Assembly (NCBI GenBank): GCA_018524725.1
Contig: JAEUWP010000386.1
Location: 1 to 60,260 of the forward strand
Reading direction: 5' to 3'
DNA length: 60,260 bases
Origin: Podaxis mareebaensis
Taxonomy: Eukaryota; Basidiomycota; Agaricomycetes; Agaricales; Agaricaceae
Both the position numbers and the translations under genes were made by a program. The notes under the pieces were generated by a model. It was not told the DNA's origin, ran no database searches, and worked only from the letters and a program-made list of their open reading frames with translations. Shown here one piece after another: positions 1-13,730 of the stretch (the first letter of the stretch is position 1; every line of letters starts with the position of its first letter).

Positions 1-2245
1 GTTATAGTCCATCTTATTCTTCAGATGAATTATATAAATCAACATGTAATAACTATTTTAAGCCAATTTACTGATGCCTGTATATAGATGATTCACCTAG
101 TTATCACAGCTGTTGTCAATCGATAGACCGAAAGTTGCGAAAAATCACATTTGATATTTGTTTAGTTGTCACTGGAGCGGGTACAAACAGCACTACACCA
201 AATTAAGCATCAAGTGACAAGTACAACCATGCCTTCAAGCTTTCAGGTCTGGCTCGTGCAGCCACCTCGAGAGTTAGTATAACGGTACTGTCAGCTAGGC
301 ACATCTCAACGATCTATCCCTGGTAGACCCTTCCAAAAACGTCTTAGTCTTGTTTGCACCTGCTCCACCACTAAACAAGTATCAAGGGCGATTTTTTGCA
401 AATTTCGGTCCATCGATTTGACAACAGCTGCAATTGCCGCATACTCCACACACAGGGCTCACCAGGGCATGGAGGCCCGGAAGACCGAGTGAAACACTTC
501 TAACACTCCACTTGTAACGTAAGTAGTTGCTCGGCACTGAAGCACCCATGGGGATTGTCTAACAGAAACATAGCGGGCATCTGATGACATGATGTAGTTG
601 ATCAATTGGAAACGATTCATCGGATTCATCGGTCATTACGGAAAGCCCCCCAATACTGGAATACCGTCAGAGTAGATACGAGGCGTAGGTGTCTTGGTCC
701 TCACCCTTCCTTCCTTCCTTTCCGCCACTGATCATACTTATCCTCCTCTTCCTAGCTGCAGCTTTCAACATTCTCTCGCCAGTTGGATAACACACCTACC
801 GCGAGGGAGCCAGAAGTCATAACACTCGTGTTCACACTTCTGAATATCACCGTGTACGCTGTATGTTGAATGAGCTTGAGATATGCAGGTGATGGTATCA
901 ATCAATGGCATATACAATAGTAGGTTCCTTCTCGCGGAGTGTTTGATCTCTCGTAGCAGGAGAAGGATGGAGGACACCCAAATTCTGCCGAACTCGAGAG
1001 GTGCCCTTCTCAGGTCTTGAAAGCCGCCCGTTGTACGAGTGAATGGAGGACATCCGAGGTTGAGGAGACATGAAACAAGAACGAAAGTTGTCTTTAGATC
1101 TACGATGTTCCTCAAGCCCGGGTGTTCCCGTCTTCTGACAGAGCTACAGGAAAAACCAAAGCGAGCCGTAATTCATCTGAAGAGACTACTTCTGGAGATC
1201 ATCAGGGCGTGCTCCGATTAGGGGTTAGGGGATTAGGGATCGCAGTGAAATAAAAAAGACACTGAGTACTGTGAATTGTTGCTTAAGGAGATTTCACTCC
1301 TTGTAACTGGAAGTGTATGAAAGTCTTGGATCAGTCTCTGGTTCCTGGTAGACCCACAGATACCCTAATGACCATGATAACTGATTCATCACACCCGCTC
1401 GTGTGTTCGTTCCCAATGTTTATACACCCGAGAATAGGTCAACACCTAGAAGGCATCTGTTCCGTCCTGTATCGTTGGTATGAGCCTTGGCTGCCTACAC
1501 TTTCATAATCCTTCTCTCATTCACACCACTATCAGAAAGAGAGATATGTGTATTAAGTAGATTGGCACTCGTATCATTAGCAGCAAACTTTTATTGAGTG
1601 ACAAGTGCCGTGATGTAGAGAAATATCGTCTAGCAGCTTTGTTCTTCACGGTGACTCGACCAATGTTTCCTAGTTGCAGCCTACAAAGCATGTCCTCGGG
1701 AAACTACAGTGAGTACAGTTCTGCCAGGTTACCGCGCGCTAGCGATAACACCCTTTCATAAGGTTATTATTAATATGAGAGAAACTGGTCGACAGTAGAA
1801 CTGGTCAAGGTGGCGTTACGTGCGCAACAGTCCCCGGAGCTGTTATGGATCAAGAGAGACAGGCCAGAAAAGTCGCAGTGGTGTGATTCCAACAAGGTTT
1901 GATATATAGGAGTGCGCTGTCAGGCGCATGATGTATGAAGAATGGTAGCTCGTAGAGCGGGCGATCAACAAGCTGGTAAAAGCGAGTGGGGCGGCATGAG
2001 CGCAGGATAATACAAGATATTACGCTCCGGATTCGCCATCTTGCACGGGTTTGAAGGTGACAGCTCCCTATCCTTCTGTTTACCTTACGTTCTCAGCAGA
2101 TCCGTTTGTCCCTCCATCGTGTCGCCGACATTGATGAAGCCTTTAAATTTTCTTGGACACCATCACTGGTCAATACTAATTCGGGCGCTCAGGGTACCGC
2201 TCTACCCTGTTTTATTGAACGTTGCCGTGATCATTCATTTTACCG
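1..2245. other. no gene recognised upstream of the tyrosinase gene
   Basis: Both strands were read. Open frames here are short (up to 116 codons, 765-1115 on the minus strand), have no recognisable motif and do not join into a plausible spliced gene. The stretch from about 2041 to 2245 is pyrimidine-rich in places and is probably promoter and 5' flank of the tyrosinase gene. Confidence 0.5.
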
Positions 2246-2246
2246 G

Positions 2247-2254
2247 TATATAAG
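2247..2254 (+). promoter_or_regulatory. TATA box of the tyrosinase gene
   Basis: TATATAAG lies 46 bp upstream of the ATG at 2300, a normal spacing for a fungal TATA box with a short leader. The start context CCACCATGTC fits a good fungal start. Confidence 0.6.
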
Positions 2255-2299
2255 AGCTTCTGGACCTGCCGTTGAGCGTTTCCAAAACCACAACCCACC

Positions 2300-4408
2300 A
2301 TGTCCCACCTAGTGATCGCTGGCATTGGGGGAGGTGTTCAGCCTCGCCTCGAAATCAACAATTTCGTACGGGATGATCGCCAGTTCTCGCTTTATGTTCA
2401 GGCTTTGAGTGAGTGCTTTTTCCTCGTCATGTTGACTGCATGGTGGTTGATGACAACTTGGGATAGACAGGATGTACGACGATGACCAGAGCCGTGTTCC
2501 ATCGTACTTTCAGATTGCGGGCATCCACGGGTTGCCGTACATTGCCTGGGACGGGGCGGTGAATGCGAGCTTTACCCCCAATCCCAACGAGCAGTGGGCA
2601 GGGTACTGTACGCATGGGTCTACCCTATTCCCAACATGGCATAGGCCGTACATGATGCTTATCGAGGTAATTCATTCCCCTGCCTATAGGTTGCTCCTCC
2701 CTTAATGCATATGACAGCAAATCTTGAATGGGTACGCTCAACAAATCGCAGACACGTACGCTGTAGACAAGGACGCGTGGAAACAAGCAGCTGTTAATCT
2801 CCGCCAGCCATACTGGGATTGGGCACAGAATATCGTACCACCGCCCGAGGTTATTTCACTCCCTCAGGTCGAGATTACCACTCCTAGCGGAGCCAGGGGC
2901 AACGTCTCCAATCCGCTGGTGCGGTACAGGTTCCATCCGATCGACAGTTCGTTCCCTAGGCCGTACAACAGGTGGCCGACAACCCTGAGACAGCCGGATT
3001 CGACTGGCCCGAATGCCCAGGATAATGTATCGAGGTTGAGAGCGTGCGTCGGGATTTGTTGGATTCTTTGTGATTGATCTGACCAAAATTGGATTTCGAC
3101 TGACAGTGTGTTACAGAATTCCCAGAGGAGCACTACGGATGCGACTTATAACATGTTGACGCGTGTTACGACATGGCCAGGGTTCAGCAGTCATACCGTT
3201 TCGGATGGTGGAAATGCAAGCAACAGCATTGAGGCTATCCATGATAATATTCATGTTCTAGTCGGTGGGAATGGTCATATGTCAGACCCCTCCGTCGCAG
3301 GTATGTGTTCCGGTTTTGTCGTCGACATGCGTTGTTGACGAGGGTTATTTCCAGCTTTTGATCCCATCTTCTGGTTACACCATACAAATGTTGATCGGTT
3401 AATCGCAATGTGGTCGGCTATCAACCCCGACGTATGGCTGACGAAAGGCGACGCTCAGGATGGAACTTATACTCTAAGGATGGAACAGGAGGTTGATGTT
3501 AGCACCCGTAAGTCTGAGTCTGTTTGAACGTGCACCATGACCTGATGTGATACTAGCCTTAACGCCGTTCTGGAAGAGCCAAAGCACGTTTTGGCTCTCC
3601 TCAGACGTCAGGGACATAGGGAGCCTAGGATACACCTATCCAGAATTCCAGGGCTTGGACATGAGCAACAAGCAGGCTGTTCGGGACTCGATGCTCAGGA
3701 CGGTCAATCGACTTTATGGTAGCGGAAGCGCTCAAACAAAGAGGGACTTGGAAGCAGAGGTAGAGCACGCCATCGCCGAAGGTGCATCTACCCACGCGCT
3801 TGGTCATTCTCACTCTCGCCGCCATCGCCAAATCTCCCGCTCGTTGATATCTCAATTGTTAGGAGGGACATTCTCCGACTGGACCGCGCGTGTCGCGTTC
3901 AAGCGCCACGAGCTGGGGCACAGTTTCTCGGTGCTCCTCTTCTTAGATAAAGTACCCGATGATCCGAAGGAGTGGTTGGTTAGCTCGAACTTGGCTGGCG
4001 CTCATCATGCGTTTGTTCATAGCATGGCCAACAACTGCACGACGTGTCCTGATAGGAAAGAACTCGTGGAAGAAGGATTTGTTCACCTCAACTCATGGAT
4101 CGCGGAGTACACGGCTCTGAGTTCGTTTGACTCAGCTGTGGTTGAACCATTCTTGAAACAAAAGTTGCAATGGCGAGTAATCAAGGTGAGAGTGGTTTGG
4201 TTCTCGCAAGATGAAGAGACTGACTGGGGTGTAGACGGACGGAACACCAGTTGATTTAGAGTCGCTTGAAGTATCAATATATGAGGTCCCGGTCAGCAAG
4301 CCCCCGGGTGCTATTATTCCGGTCCTTGGTGAGATCAAACATCATGATGGAATCGGCCGAATCCTTCGAGAGCTTCTCAGCGGGTGCAAGGAGGACCGTG
4401 ACAACTGA
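2300..4408 (+). CDS. tyrosinase (polyphenol oxidase), seven exons
   Basis: A type-3 copper enzyme that hydroxylates monophenols and oxidises o-diphenols to quinones, the first step of melanin formation. Exons by hand: 2300-2408, 2467-2666, 2718-3043, 3107-3300, 3355-3507, 3557-4185 and 4235-4408. They sum to 1785 nt, or 594 residues. Copper A ligands are His57, His86 and His95. Cys84 sits in the Cys-Thr-His pattern that forms the thioether with the second histidine. Copper B ligands are His257, His261 and His286, the last inside [15 protein letters not shown]. The C-terminal third is the usual fungal lid domain, normally removed to activate the enzyme. All six introns are GT-AG and 49-63 bp. 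No signal peptide is visible, so the enzyme is probably cytosolic as in Agaricus. The gene looks intact. The last intron acceptor (4234) was chosen because the acceptor at 4250 would put a stop in frame. Confidence 0.93.
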
Positions 4409-7400
4409 GAGGCACAGATGGTATTTTTATGTACCTTGGACTATAGGGACCAGCGGACACTATCGTTATCATATTTTGAGAATTGGACACCTAGATACCC
4501 AACTAGTTATTTAAATCTCATTGTCTTGAACTGGAACGTTCCGTCAAGAATCAGAGTAAGCCCAGTGAAATAAAGTCTTCGTGAAAAAAGTCAATATGGT
4601 ATGGTGGGTTCTGCGACATTCGTCGCCAAGGAGTGTTCAGAATGGGTCTCTTCGAGATAATGGTGGTGGTGCATTGGATATATGAGGCAGCCTACCTTTG
4701 AGGATGAGGCGTGCCAGTGCCAGCACGGAGAAAACTATCAAAAAGAGTTTGGCGTTGATCCAAGACGTATATTGCGAACCTCGTGGAGACCTAAAAACGC
4801 ACCTGATGAGACCCAGAACTAATATGTTTCCTCTTCCACCCTCGCCACTCTCAGCCTTAGCACCCTCTTCGTGTATGTTGTCTATAGGGGCCGACTGGAT
4901 GCGTACTCCGATGACTTAACACACGCTGGAGGTTGGCCTTCGGGTACCAGAACCTCCCCTCCCCCCTTCTCTCTGCACGATCCTTCGCACACCCCTCGAT
5001 GCCCTTCAAGCTAGACCTAATTGCAAGGTTACGCTCCTTACCACAGGAGAGTGAACACACACACGGGCCGGGTTTCAACGTAGCTGGCGTTTGAGAGCGT
5101 GATGCTGGTCATCAGGTCGTTGGAGAATGGAAGCTCGGAGGGAGGGTGATTGGACGATTCAAATATGACGCATTTGTATAGGTGAGTAGCCCGGGAAGAA
5201 GTCCTGCCTTATGGAAGGAAGCGCATCAAGAGGGCAAGAGTAAGTACAAAGGACGGCGATGAAGTTTTGATAAGATACCCCATGTTTCTCTCTCATGTCT
5301 GTTGGTATGTAGAGAGGCCTCAGGAGCTGTATTGGTGAGTCGTGCCATCTCGTCTAAGGCTGGCTTGGTCTCGGGTACCCACATATTCTCGAAGGTGGTA
5401 TCGTACGGCGACGAGCCCGTGGCCTTCCCCAGCTGTTGGCCGTTGCCTGAGAGCCTCCCCGATCTGCAGCGAGCATGCGAGCTGTACCAGGTGGAAGTTG
5501 ATTTTGTGCCAACGCCTCGGTAACGGCTCCATCGGCGACGATCCTGAATAATAGATCCAGCAGGAATGTTCAATCGCTTACGGGGGCTGCATAATAAGAT
5601 CATGGTCTTTGTGCCTATTTGCCATGTACATATATGACGTCACGTTCCGGTCGGATTCGAATACTTGACTGGATAACATGTAACTTTACAAGTTATCCAG
5701 CCGTAAAACATCCTTATGGAACACGACATGTATCAAGCCCTCCCCCACGTCATAACATATGCTCGGAGAGTATTGCCTTAAAGCCACACCTTGCCCCTGT
5801 TGCTTATCATTCGCGGAGTCCTATTTCTTTTTCGAAGCCGTAACCACTGATGGGGTTTGTTAGATCCTGCATCATTGGATGACGCCACTCATAAACCCCG
5901 GACGGACCTATCCTCAGCTCCCAGAAGCCCGTCGGATGGATCGGGATGCTCAGGATACCCCGATTGTCCGACTCTCCCCTGGCCCGTCCTTGAAATCTGA
6001 ATTTTGAAATTTGAACGCTTGACTCCTGCCTCCGCGTTCCCACACCCCAACACCTTACCCTCCTGTCCAGCTTTGGCAAAGGACAAAAATATTCTGAAAC
6101 GTAAACTGTATCTGGCATTCTAGCTAGACTATCTGAAGGACATGGTGAGTGTTCCTATAACAGGGGTGATACTTCGATGACGGTTGATCAAGAAGTTCCT
6201 CGCGTTGGTTGGTTCGTTGTTGTGTGCGTCGTTGGGTACCGGGTTTGAACGGTGGGGAAATAGACCCCTATCTCGAGTTAAGTGACCTTCTTGGTTCCTC
6301 ATGTCGTTGGCCTTCCAGTGTGTTGTCACAGTGATATTGGATCTATTTTTGGCGATGACAACTGGCCTTCGAGTGGCGTCAGCATTCTACCATAGCTTTA
6401 TCACCGTGCATTGCCTCCATGCGCCCTATACGCTATATTTGGAGATTTGGGAAGCTGTCACGAGAGGCGGCGCAGACATGTGTATACTTGGAAGACAGTA
6501 CCTTCGCTTCTTCACTCACGGTGGTTGTATTAGGTACACTGTTCACTGACATCTCTCGGCAGCTTCGAAACCGGTACCAGCAGATTGGCATCTTTAGTGC
6601 TGGAGCAAGTATAACAGAGTTAGTTTACATACTCATGGATTCTAACCTGTTCGGACAACATGGGAGCGAAAGGTCCGGTCGCCGGAGCAACTGGATGAGT
6701 CCGAGGGGTCGTAGATTGGGGATGCGAGGGTGTGTTGGTGTTTTAGAGAGGTTTGATTCATAGGAGCTGGCAGGCGTCACCCCGGCAGGAAGAGGTTGGA
6801 GTAATTCTAGTAGAGCTGTGGCTCTGTCGATGTGCGGGGGCGTAATGTGGATATGTAATCCGTGAAGAGAGGAAATACATAGGGCTAAGGAAGGCTAGTA
6901 GTACGACGTCCCTTGAGCATTGAGAACCAGACGATGTTTTCCTATGAGATCAAAAGGTGGTAAAAACAAAGGAGGTGTGAATGGGGCCGTTCCTGGCGTT
7001 GTCCTCGTAAAATCAACTCCTATGGCAGGCGAAACAGTGAGCAACTGCAGAAGCCAATCGGGAATGAATAGGGTATGAATACACCAACGAAAACACTAGT
7101 ACATCTTCATTCAGGATGGGACACACTGCTTCGTTGTCCTTCCAGGTTCGAAGTTCCTGGACCCCAGTTGCATGTAGGAGTTACCAGCAGAGCCAGGTTC
7201 AGACTTCACTTCGCGAAAGGTTGATAGGAATTATCACTTATCATAAGTTTGGTAGTCCTTACTAGAAACCAGGTGCCATCAGCCTTTGACTGGGTCAGCC
7301 AAGTTACAACGAGAAAACCCAGTGTGAAAGGACACAAGGGTGACCCAAGCGCCTTCCGGATCACGAACACCCTCTCTCTCTGCAGCGCTTCAGCCGTTCC

Positions 7401-9389
7401 CAGAATCTGATAAGAATGACAGTCCTGACATTAGCTTGCGAGGAACTGCACTCGTAATCACGAGGGTGAGCGATCATGCACGTTCTGTGATCTCTGCAAG
7501 TCTAAACTGGGCGATGTATCAAACATTCATCTTGAAGACATGCCTCCGCCACGACTTTCCGAGCTCGCCTTATCGCCTTATCGTCTGACTATGAGCCCCT
7601 CCCAGTGCTTTGGACTCATCGCTTATGATCAGTTATGCCAGGGACTAACCAGTATTCGAATATTGCAAACCTCGTGGGGATCTGTGTTTGCAGCCCAAGA
7701 TGTGATGGAAAACGCAACCGATAATCTTTGTTCCCTTTGCGCCTTCCTCGTCCGTATATCTAGGGTTCGAGCCATCCAGCATACTCCGCAATGATGACTA
7801 CAATGTGTTCGAGCCTCCTCTTCTCTTCGACCTCTGCACTACCTTTCACTCACGTCTCAGCGTCTTCCAAGCCAGTTCTGTCGCAAGATTGCGCTACCGT
7901 CACGGAAATGTGCAGTCAAGTCAGCTAAGGTATTCAGAGGTTTGAATAATCCAGGCAGCGGATGGTTGGTCTTCAATGTAGTTGGTGCCTGAGGACGACG
8001 CTGGTTATCCGGTTGCCAGAGGTTGGAGGCTTGGATGCAAAGCAGTTGGTCGATTGTGGTCATGGGGTTAGCTCTGTACCTTGGGATCGAGAGACAGTGT
8101 CCTATCCTGTTGGAACAGATTATGGTAAAAAAGAGCCCGAAAACTCCTTCGTTTTTCCTCACACCTGCTGACATATGGTGGTATGACAGCGCAGGCAGGC
8201 TCGCGTTGGCAACTAACCTAGGGCTGGGGACACTTTATTTCCAGATCTGGCCATGCGGAGGTAGTCCGCTCAGGGTAAGGAGCATAATGATGAACCTAGA
8301 GAAGATCCTCAAATTAATGAAGGGCAGGATCGCAAAGGTATGCTTTGGATGGCACCGCTTATTTCACCATATGTTTGACATAGCCCTGTGACATGTCGCA
8401 CTTACCTACAATGTCGCGTTCTCGTCCACCCATCCCTCGCTTTCTCTGGCAAGCGGATCTATGACATCACTTGAAAGCTTGAAAGGTAATATAACAAATT
8501 GAAAGTCTCTGGAACCTTGGAGCGCTCCAAAACAGGGCAAGAGACAAGCCGTTTTATGATGAGGGAACGGTGGAGCAGGACGAACTCGGACGGTCTCGGG
8601 GCGCGTGCCCACAACAATAGATATGCTCATAAGATTATAGCTCCGAACGGATGGATGAATATTCACGAGACGCGAAAGCGATAGACTGAGGATCTTACTA
8701 AGACAAATTCTGTCCATACATGGACTCTTTATCTCTGTACTTGAAGAGCTGGGGAAGCGCACACAGTCCTTGATACATGAAAGTAAAAAAAGGCGTCTCT
8801 TCTAGCCTCTTTTCTAACCAAGCGAACCGAGGACATAGAGCTCGACAAGGGGAGGAATATAGCACATCCCTGGGATCAACTGCGTCCTTTGCCATTTGCT
8901 AGACATCGAGATGGTCGCAATCCTCTAATACATCCCTTCTGCTACTCCTTATTCTTCCCTCCACTCTCGCCTTTCTTGTGCCTTCCTATGCTCCCTTTCA
9001 CCATTTCTAACGACCGTAGCCATTTTTGCTGCGTGCACTCTATACAACCTCTCGTGGATTAACACCGCCGTTGCTTTCAGAAGTGGTCCCTCATCAATCC
9101 ATTTGCCCTTTCACATCTCACTGCTCGTCTTTACCGTTCGTCGGGATCCTACTCCCATGAAGAAAGCTCCTTTGGGGACTCAGTGGGGCTGTCATGACCT
9201 GGACCCAGATCGTTCTTGGCTCCCGTTCGGTCGCGGAACGAGTATGTAATGAGTGCAGATTCTACTCTTCTATAAATGAAGCTGACACCAAACGAGATAA
9301 ACATCGTTAAATTAGCTCTCAGCTGTCTGGTGTAATACCTAACAAAGACAGTATCTCAGACGTCCAGGGAGCTACAATCGTGGTTGGAG
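4409..9389. other. about 5 kb with no supportable gene
   Basis: Several open frames of 70-125 codons occur on both strands (for example 5226-5603 minus, 5807-6118 minus, 6419-6763 plus, 8023-8391 plus, 8406-8762 minus). None has a recognised domain, and no convincing set of exons could be joined. The plus frame at 6419-6763 has a hydrophobic stretch and could be an exon of a membrane protein, but nothing around it completes a gene. There may be an undetected short-exon gene here. Confidence 0.35.
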
Positions 9390-11111
9390 CTAAGATGCCA
9401 CGGCCCCTGTATGAGAGCCTGTGTCCAGGCTCCCATCGCGGGACGAGACGCGACTTGAGCTTGTATCAAGCTCAAAGGTTTCTATACACCAATCCAGAGT
9501 CATATTCGCACTGTGAAGCATGTTGAGAATCAAATAACAACACTGGTAAGCAGTCAATAGTCCAGCAACGAATGACGAGGGTTGAGATACACGCACTAGA
9601 CTGGATAATAGAGATATTGTCCATCTGGAACGGCTATCAGCGTCACTGGACACAGGTTCATTTTGGGACTGCTTACGGGTAAAGGATGAGGGTATCAACG
9701 CGCAATATGGCACAGTATGGAATGGTGAGGGCACTCCCGACTTGAATGAATGAGTGGGGTTATGGGGAGATTGGCTATGAGTGCACTTACGACTTGCAAC
9801 TGCCAATACGAGGGACCCATGACGAAAAAGTATGGGGAGAAGTGGTATCTGAGCGCGGATCCGCTGATCGATTGTCTGGGTGATGACGCGTCGTTTGTAC
9901 CAGATCATGGCCCACAAAATTCCTTGCGAGCTTTGGAAAATAACTCTGAGATGGAAAAAATGAGGTTCAGTGGACGTTATACGTAAAAGCCAGGGGACTC
10001 ACGGAGCAGCTAGACCAAGTCTACTTGCTGTTGTAGAACATATAGCGTTGAAGTTGCCGGTAAGAAAAAGGGATATTCCAGTTAATAGAGTAGCTCCTCC
10101 ATCAATGGCAAGCAAAGCCAATGCGAAAATGCCAACTCTGATATCCCGCTGATACAGCGCATAAACTAATGACAAGTGAGCAAATCTTCAACTTATAATT
10201 ATGGAGTTATACCTCGGAGGCACATCACTGCATCCAATGATATGTGTAGCGAGAAATTAGAGAAATGTTCGAATAGAAACCACTTTCGGCACAATTCCTG
10301 GGGAAATGGTGCAGTGAAATGATGCAAGAGGTATAAATCGAATCTAGTTGTCATTAGAAATGCGGCCGCTGGGAATAGAGGATCTGCATACAACTGTGTC
10401 AAAATAGGGGAGTATCTTGCTAAAACGTATATCGCCTTGGTGGTTGTAACGGGTGCTCTGGGACGAAAATGTCGGACTCATAATTGAGAAATTCGCTTTG
10501 ACAACTTGCCTCCAGATAGTAGTGTACTCCTCCCCAGAATTTCGCGCAAGTTCCAAAAGGAGTACAACCCACGCCGCCACTGCGTTAAATATTTGATACA
10601 TTAGAATCATACCAACAAGATAAGGGTCTGGACACACATACGCGGGGAGGCAATCAGATTGGTTGAGGCCAGCATTCTAGGAGCAAAATGCGGGCAAAAA
10701 CGAAAGCATAAAAACCCGAATACGCGGTTCTTTATAATCTGCAGCGAGCGTCAGCCTGGATTTGGAATGGGCGACTTCCATAGATAGACAAGTACAGATG
10801 TGTACGTTAATTGATGTAATCGAGAGGCCGAACATTCCGAGAATTGAGTTCTGAAAAACAGCCGCCATGGGAACCCTCCCCAACCATTGAGTTGTGCGCT
10901 ACACACCACCTCAGCTTCAATCAAGGCGTCCCTGTGGCAATCTACTGGATCGTCACCCACTCATTTGATAGCGTCAAGGCGCTTACCTCGTTTATATCCC
11001 GGAAATCTTCAGTCTCCAAAGGTCTGAAAGCGAAGCACAGTTGTGCTCGAGTGACAAATAATTTTGGAAGTTATTTATGGCTTCATCGTCATTGAATACT
11101 TCTGGGGGCAT
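9390..11111 (-). CDS. multi-exon integral membrane protein, family not recognised
   Basis: Reading the minus strand downward gives hydrophobic exon-like blocks separated by small GT-AG introns. About 10152-10003 encodes a hydrophobic pair of segments (IRVGIFALALLAID, TLLTGISLFLTGNF). The next exon carries ILWAMIWYKRRVITQ, then a block reading LTIPYCAILRVDTLILYP, and the last exon (about 9540-9390) is a Ser/Thr-rich tail ending at the stop in 9390-9392. Further hydrophobic exons lie near 10620-10560 and 10850-10700. The best start is ATG at 11111 (MPPEVFNDDEAIN), but its frame meets a TAA after 39 codons, so the first joins are unresolved or the gene is damaged there. The layout resembles the many seven-helix-like proteins of Agaricomycetes with polar C-terminal tails. 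No function is assigned. Confidence 0.45.
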
Positions 11112-12212
11112 GGAACTCAGGGGGGAACTCAACGTAATCGTTAAGAGTTAAGTTGTGGCATTACAATGGGACCTGGTGCTGCGGAGAAGTGTAGGGATGT
11201 GCCAGAATGCACTGATAGGGATAGGTTGACAACTAGAACGTGGTGTTAGCAATCAAGGTACTTTGGTGGTCGATGAGTGAATAGCCGTGCATCCTGACCG
11301 GCCCTGGTGTCGCTAAAATAGTGAGTTACGTAGAAATAAACAGAATCCGATTTTCTGGGCGGAAGTATAATATCAAAATTTGTATTCGTTGTTGACCTCC
11401 GCGTCACGCGTAGTCCGCTTGCGAAACCTTGACAAACCCGACAGGCCTGGCAGCAAACTTCGCTTCTTGTACAGGCACATCCTCTCAAGGACTCGAGACA
11501 TCTTAATGCCAGTTTCGTCACGCACAGAAACATGTAAGAGTAGAACCTGCGGTATACGATGCTAGCTTCCACTTTTCCAGCGCATTCTTTATCATGGGGC
11601 GGCGCTCTAAGCTCCAGGGTGGTATTGACCCATCGACCCACCCACTCCTCGAGTCGCCTGTCGATGAGAGCCCCGGATAACCCTTCACTCGTAAGTATTG
11701 AGTCCGTAGTCACACAGGCCAATAGACAATGATGCCAGCTAGACTATCAAGATGAGTTTTGACGCGCATCTGTGCATGCGTGCGAAAACGAATGGGCCCA
11801 TGAGCGTATAGTTTGCATTGCATTGCAATCAGGGGACAATGCAGATTTGAAGAAGAGGCGGTAGAGATAAATCAAGGTTGATCAGGACTCTCAAGCCTGG
11901 ACCCGTTCCGATCCGCACATTCCTCGCATTCAAACTCCACTTCGAAAGTGTAGTTGATGATCCCGGGAAAATTTATCATCGCCCAGGTTGCGTCGCCCAA
12001 GGCCTGAAATACGTGAAGAAATCCGTCCCTAACTTGAGAGACGGCCAAGCCCAGAGTGGGGATTGAGAAATCATGTATGAGATTGATGGGATCGAGGATG
12101 TTGTGTGCAAGTTTTGCAAGATTCAAACGACGAAAGCGACGAAATCAATCTATGGATTAAAAAACAAAACACTAAAGAGAATAGCAAAGTTATGGTATAA
12201 AGTCAAGTGAAT
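11112..12212. other. between membrane-protein gene and PDA1; no supported gene
   Basis: Two minus-strand open stretches (11722-11246 and 12126-11872) are long for the region and could be exons of an unknown gene. They do not join convincingly and match no family I know. The rest shows no signal. Confidence 0.3.
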
Positions 12213-13730
12213 TTAGTAGTAATGAACCTCCTCCCGCTCGCGGCCCCTCATGAATGGTGGTTCGGTGCCCTTGTAGTAGATGTCGGTCCAGAGGTCCTTG
12301 GTCTTAGGTTCGGGCGATGCCTTAGCTTCCTCGACTGCGGCGTCGACCTCTGCCTTGGCAGCCTTGTCCAGAGCCTGTGATTACAGGTGAGGATGAGCTC
12401 ATATAGATTGATGACGGAATGTACCTTAAGATCTTGCTCGGTAGCCAAACCCCATTCTTCGATGTAGCGCTGGAGGCCACGGATAGGGTCTTGGGTGCTA
12501 CGCATGCGTTGAACCTCCTCCCGGGTACGGTATGTCGTGCCAGGGTCGGACATGCTAAGAGTGATTTTTGTTAGGTAGTAGCGCAGGCAGTAGAAGCAGG
12601 GAGTACATACGAGTGGCCACCATAGCGGTAGGTAACGAATTCCAGCAACAAGGGACCCTTCTCCTCCTCGACAGCCCATCGGCGCGCGTATTGGACAGCT
12701 TGCTTAGTCGCAATAATATCCATTCCATTCACCTAGTGGTAGAAACATGGGGTCAAGAAAATGAAAGGACAGTCCAAAAGGAGACGGACCTGGAGGCCAG
12801 GGATCTTATCACCACGAGTAAAGTACTCGGTATTCGACGAGCTACGCTCAGCAGAGGTACCCATACCATACTTGTTATTCTCGCAAACGAAAATGGCGGG
12901 CAGGTTCCACAGCTTAGCCTACAGTATGACATCATCAGTATGTCATAAAAGAGAAGACATGAACAACAGGTCTCGTACCATGTTGAAAGCCTCGAAGACT
13001 TGACCTTGGTTGCTGGCACCATCACCGTAAAGGGCGAACGTGCAGTTCTTGTGGCCAAGATACTTTTGGGCAAAGGCGACACCGGCACCGACCGGAACTT
13101 GCGCACCGACAATACCGTTGCCGCCGAAGAATGAGGGAGTGAAGATGTGCATGGAGCCACCCTTGCCATGGGACATGCCGATTTGGCGACCAAGAAGCTC
13201 TCCAAGAACACCGGTGATAGTACCACCACGCATCACGGCGAAGGGATGGCAGCGGTAGCCGGTAATAACCCTGTCTTCCTTCTCAATACCGTGTTCAAGG
13301 CCAACCGACACGGCTTCCTGTGACGAAATTAGACGCGGAAGGACGCAGGGATTAAAATGGGTACCTGTCCAATGGCTAAATGGCAGAAACCACGGATAAG
13401 TTTTGCCTTGTAAAGGGCGTCTGCGGCCATCTCCATGCGACGCATGGTTTGCATCTGCTTGTACATCTGGAGGAGCTCGTCGCGGGTGACCTGGACCTCA
13501 AGGTCGGGCTTCTCGCACTTATATGCACGGAAAGAGTCCTCGTGAAGCTTGACAGTAAGAGGTTGCGAGGGGTCGGAGGGCGAGTCCTTGAGCTGGGTCG
13601 TGTCAGCGGAGGTCTGGATGCATCGGAGACCGAGCTGGGGCTGGAGAGTGGTCAGCGGGTGGAACGACAGGAAAGGGTGTTAGGGACGTACGAGACGACG
13701 AGGAAGACGGGCCCGTGCAAGGGAAGCCAT
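12213..13730 (-). CDS. PDA1: pyruvate dehydrogenase E1 component, alpha subunit, mitochondrial
   Basis: Catalytic alpha subunit of the E1 enzyme, which with the beta subunit uses thiamine diphosphate to decarboxylate pyruvate in the mitochondrial matrix. Seven exons: 13692-13730, 13365-13640, 12979-13317, 12790-12918, 12611-12732, 12425-12554 and 12213-12374. They total 1197 nt and 398 residues, the usual length. The first exon encodes an Arg-rich presequence ([13 protein letters not shown]). The thiamine-diphosphate/Mg motif is present as [15 protein letters not shown] and closes with the Asn pair in [11 protein letters not shown]. The regulatory phosphorylation loop [16 protein letters not shown] is conserved, so PDH kinase control is expected. 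All introns are GT-AG with small sizes and in-frame joins. The gene appears intact and shows none of the decay seen further right. Confidence 0.95.

Noticed and set aside
5226..5603. 125-codon minus-strand open frame
   Set aside because: An equally plausible frame runs on the plus strand over the same bases (5302-5523). Neither shows a motif or continues into exons.
7745..7790. tRNA-like T-loop sequence GGTTCGAGCC
   Set aside because: No matching acceptor stem, D arm or anticodon arm could be drawn at the required spacing.
11246..11722. 158-codon minus-strand open frame as a gene
   Set aside because: No homology or composition typical of a protein, no convincing splice partners, and a Cys/Arg-rich content more like chance translation.
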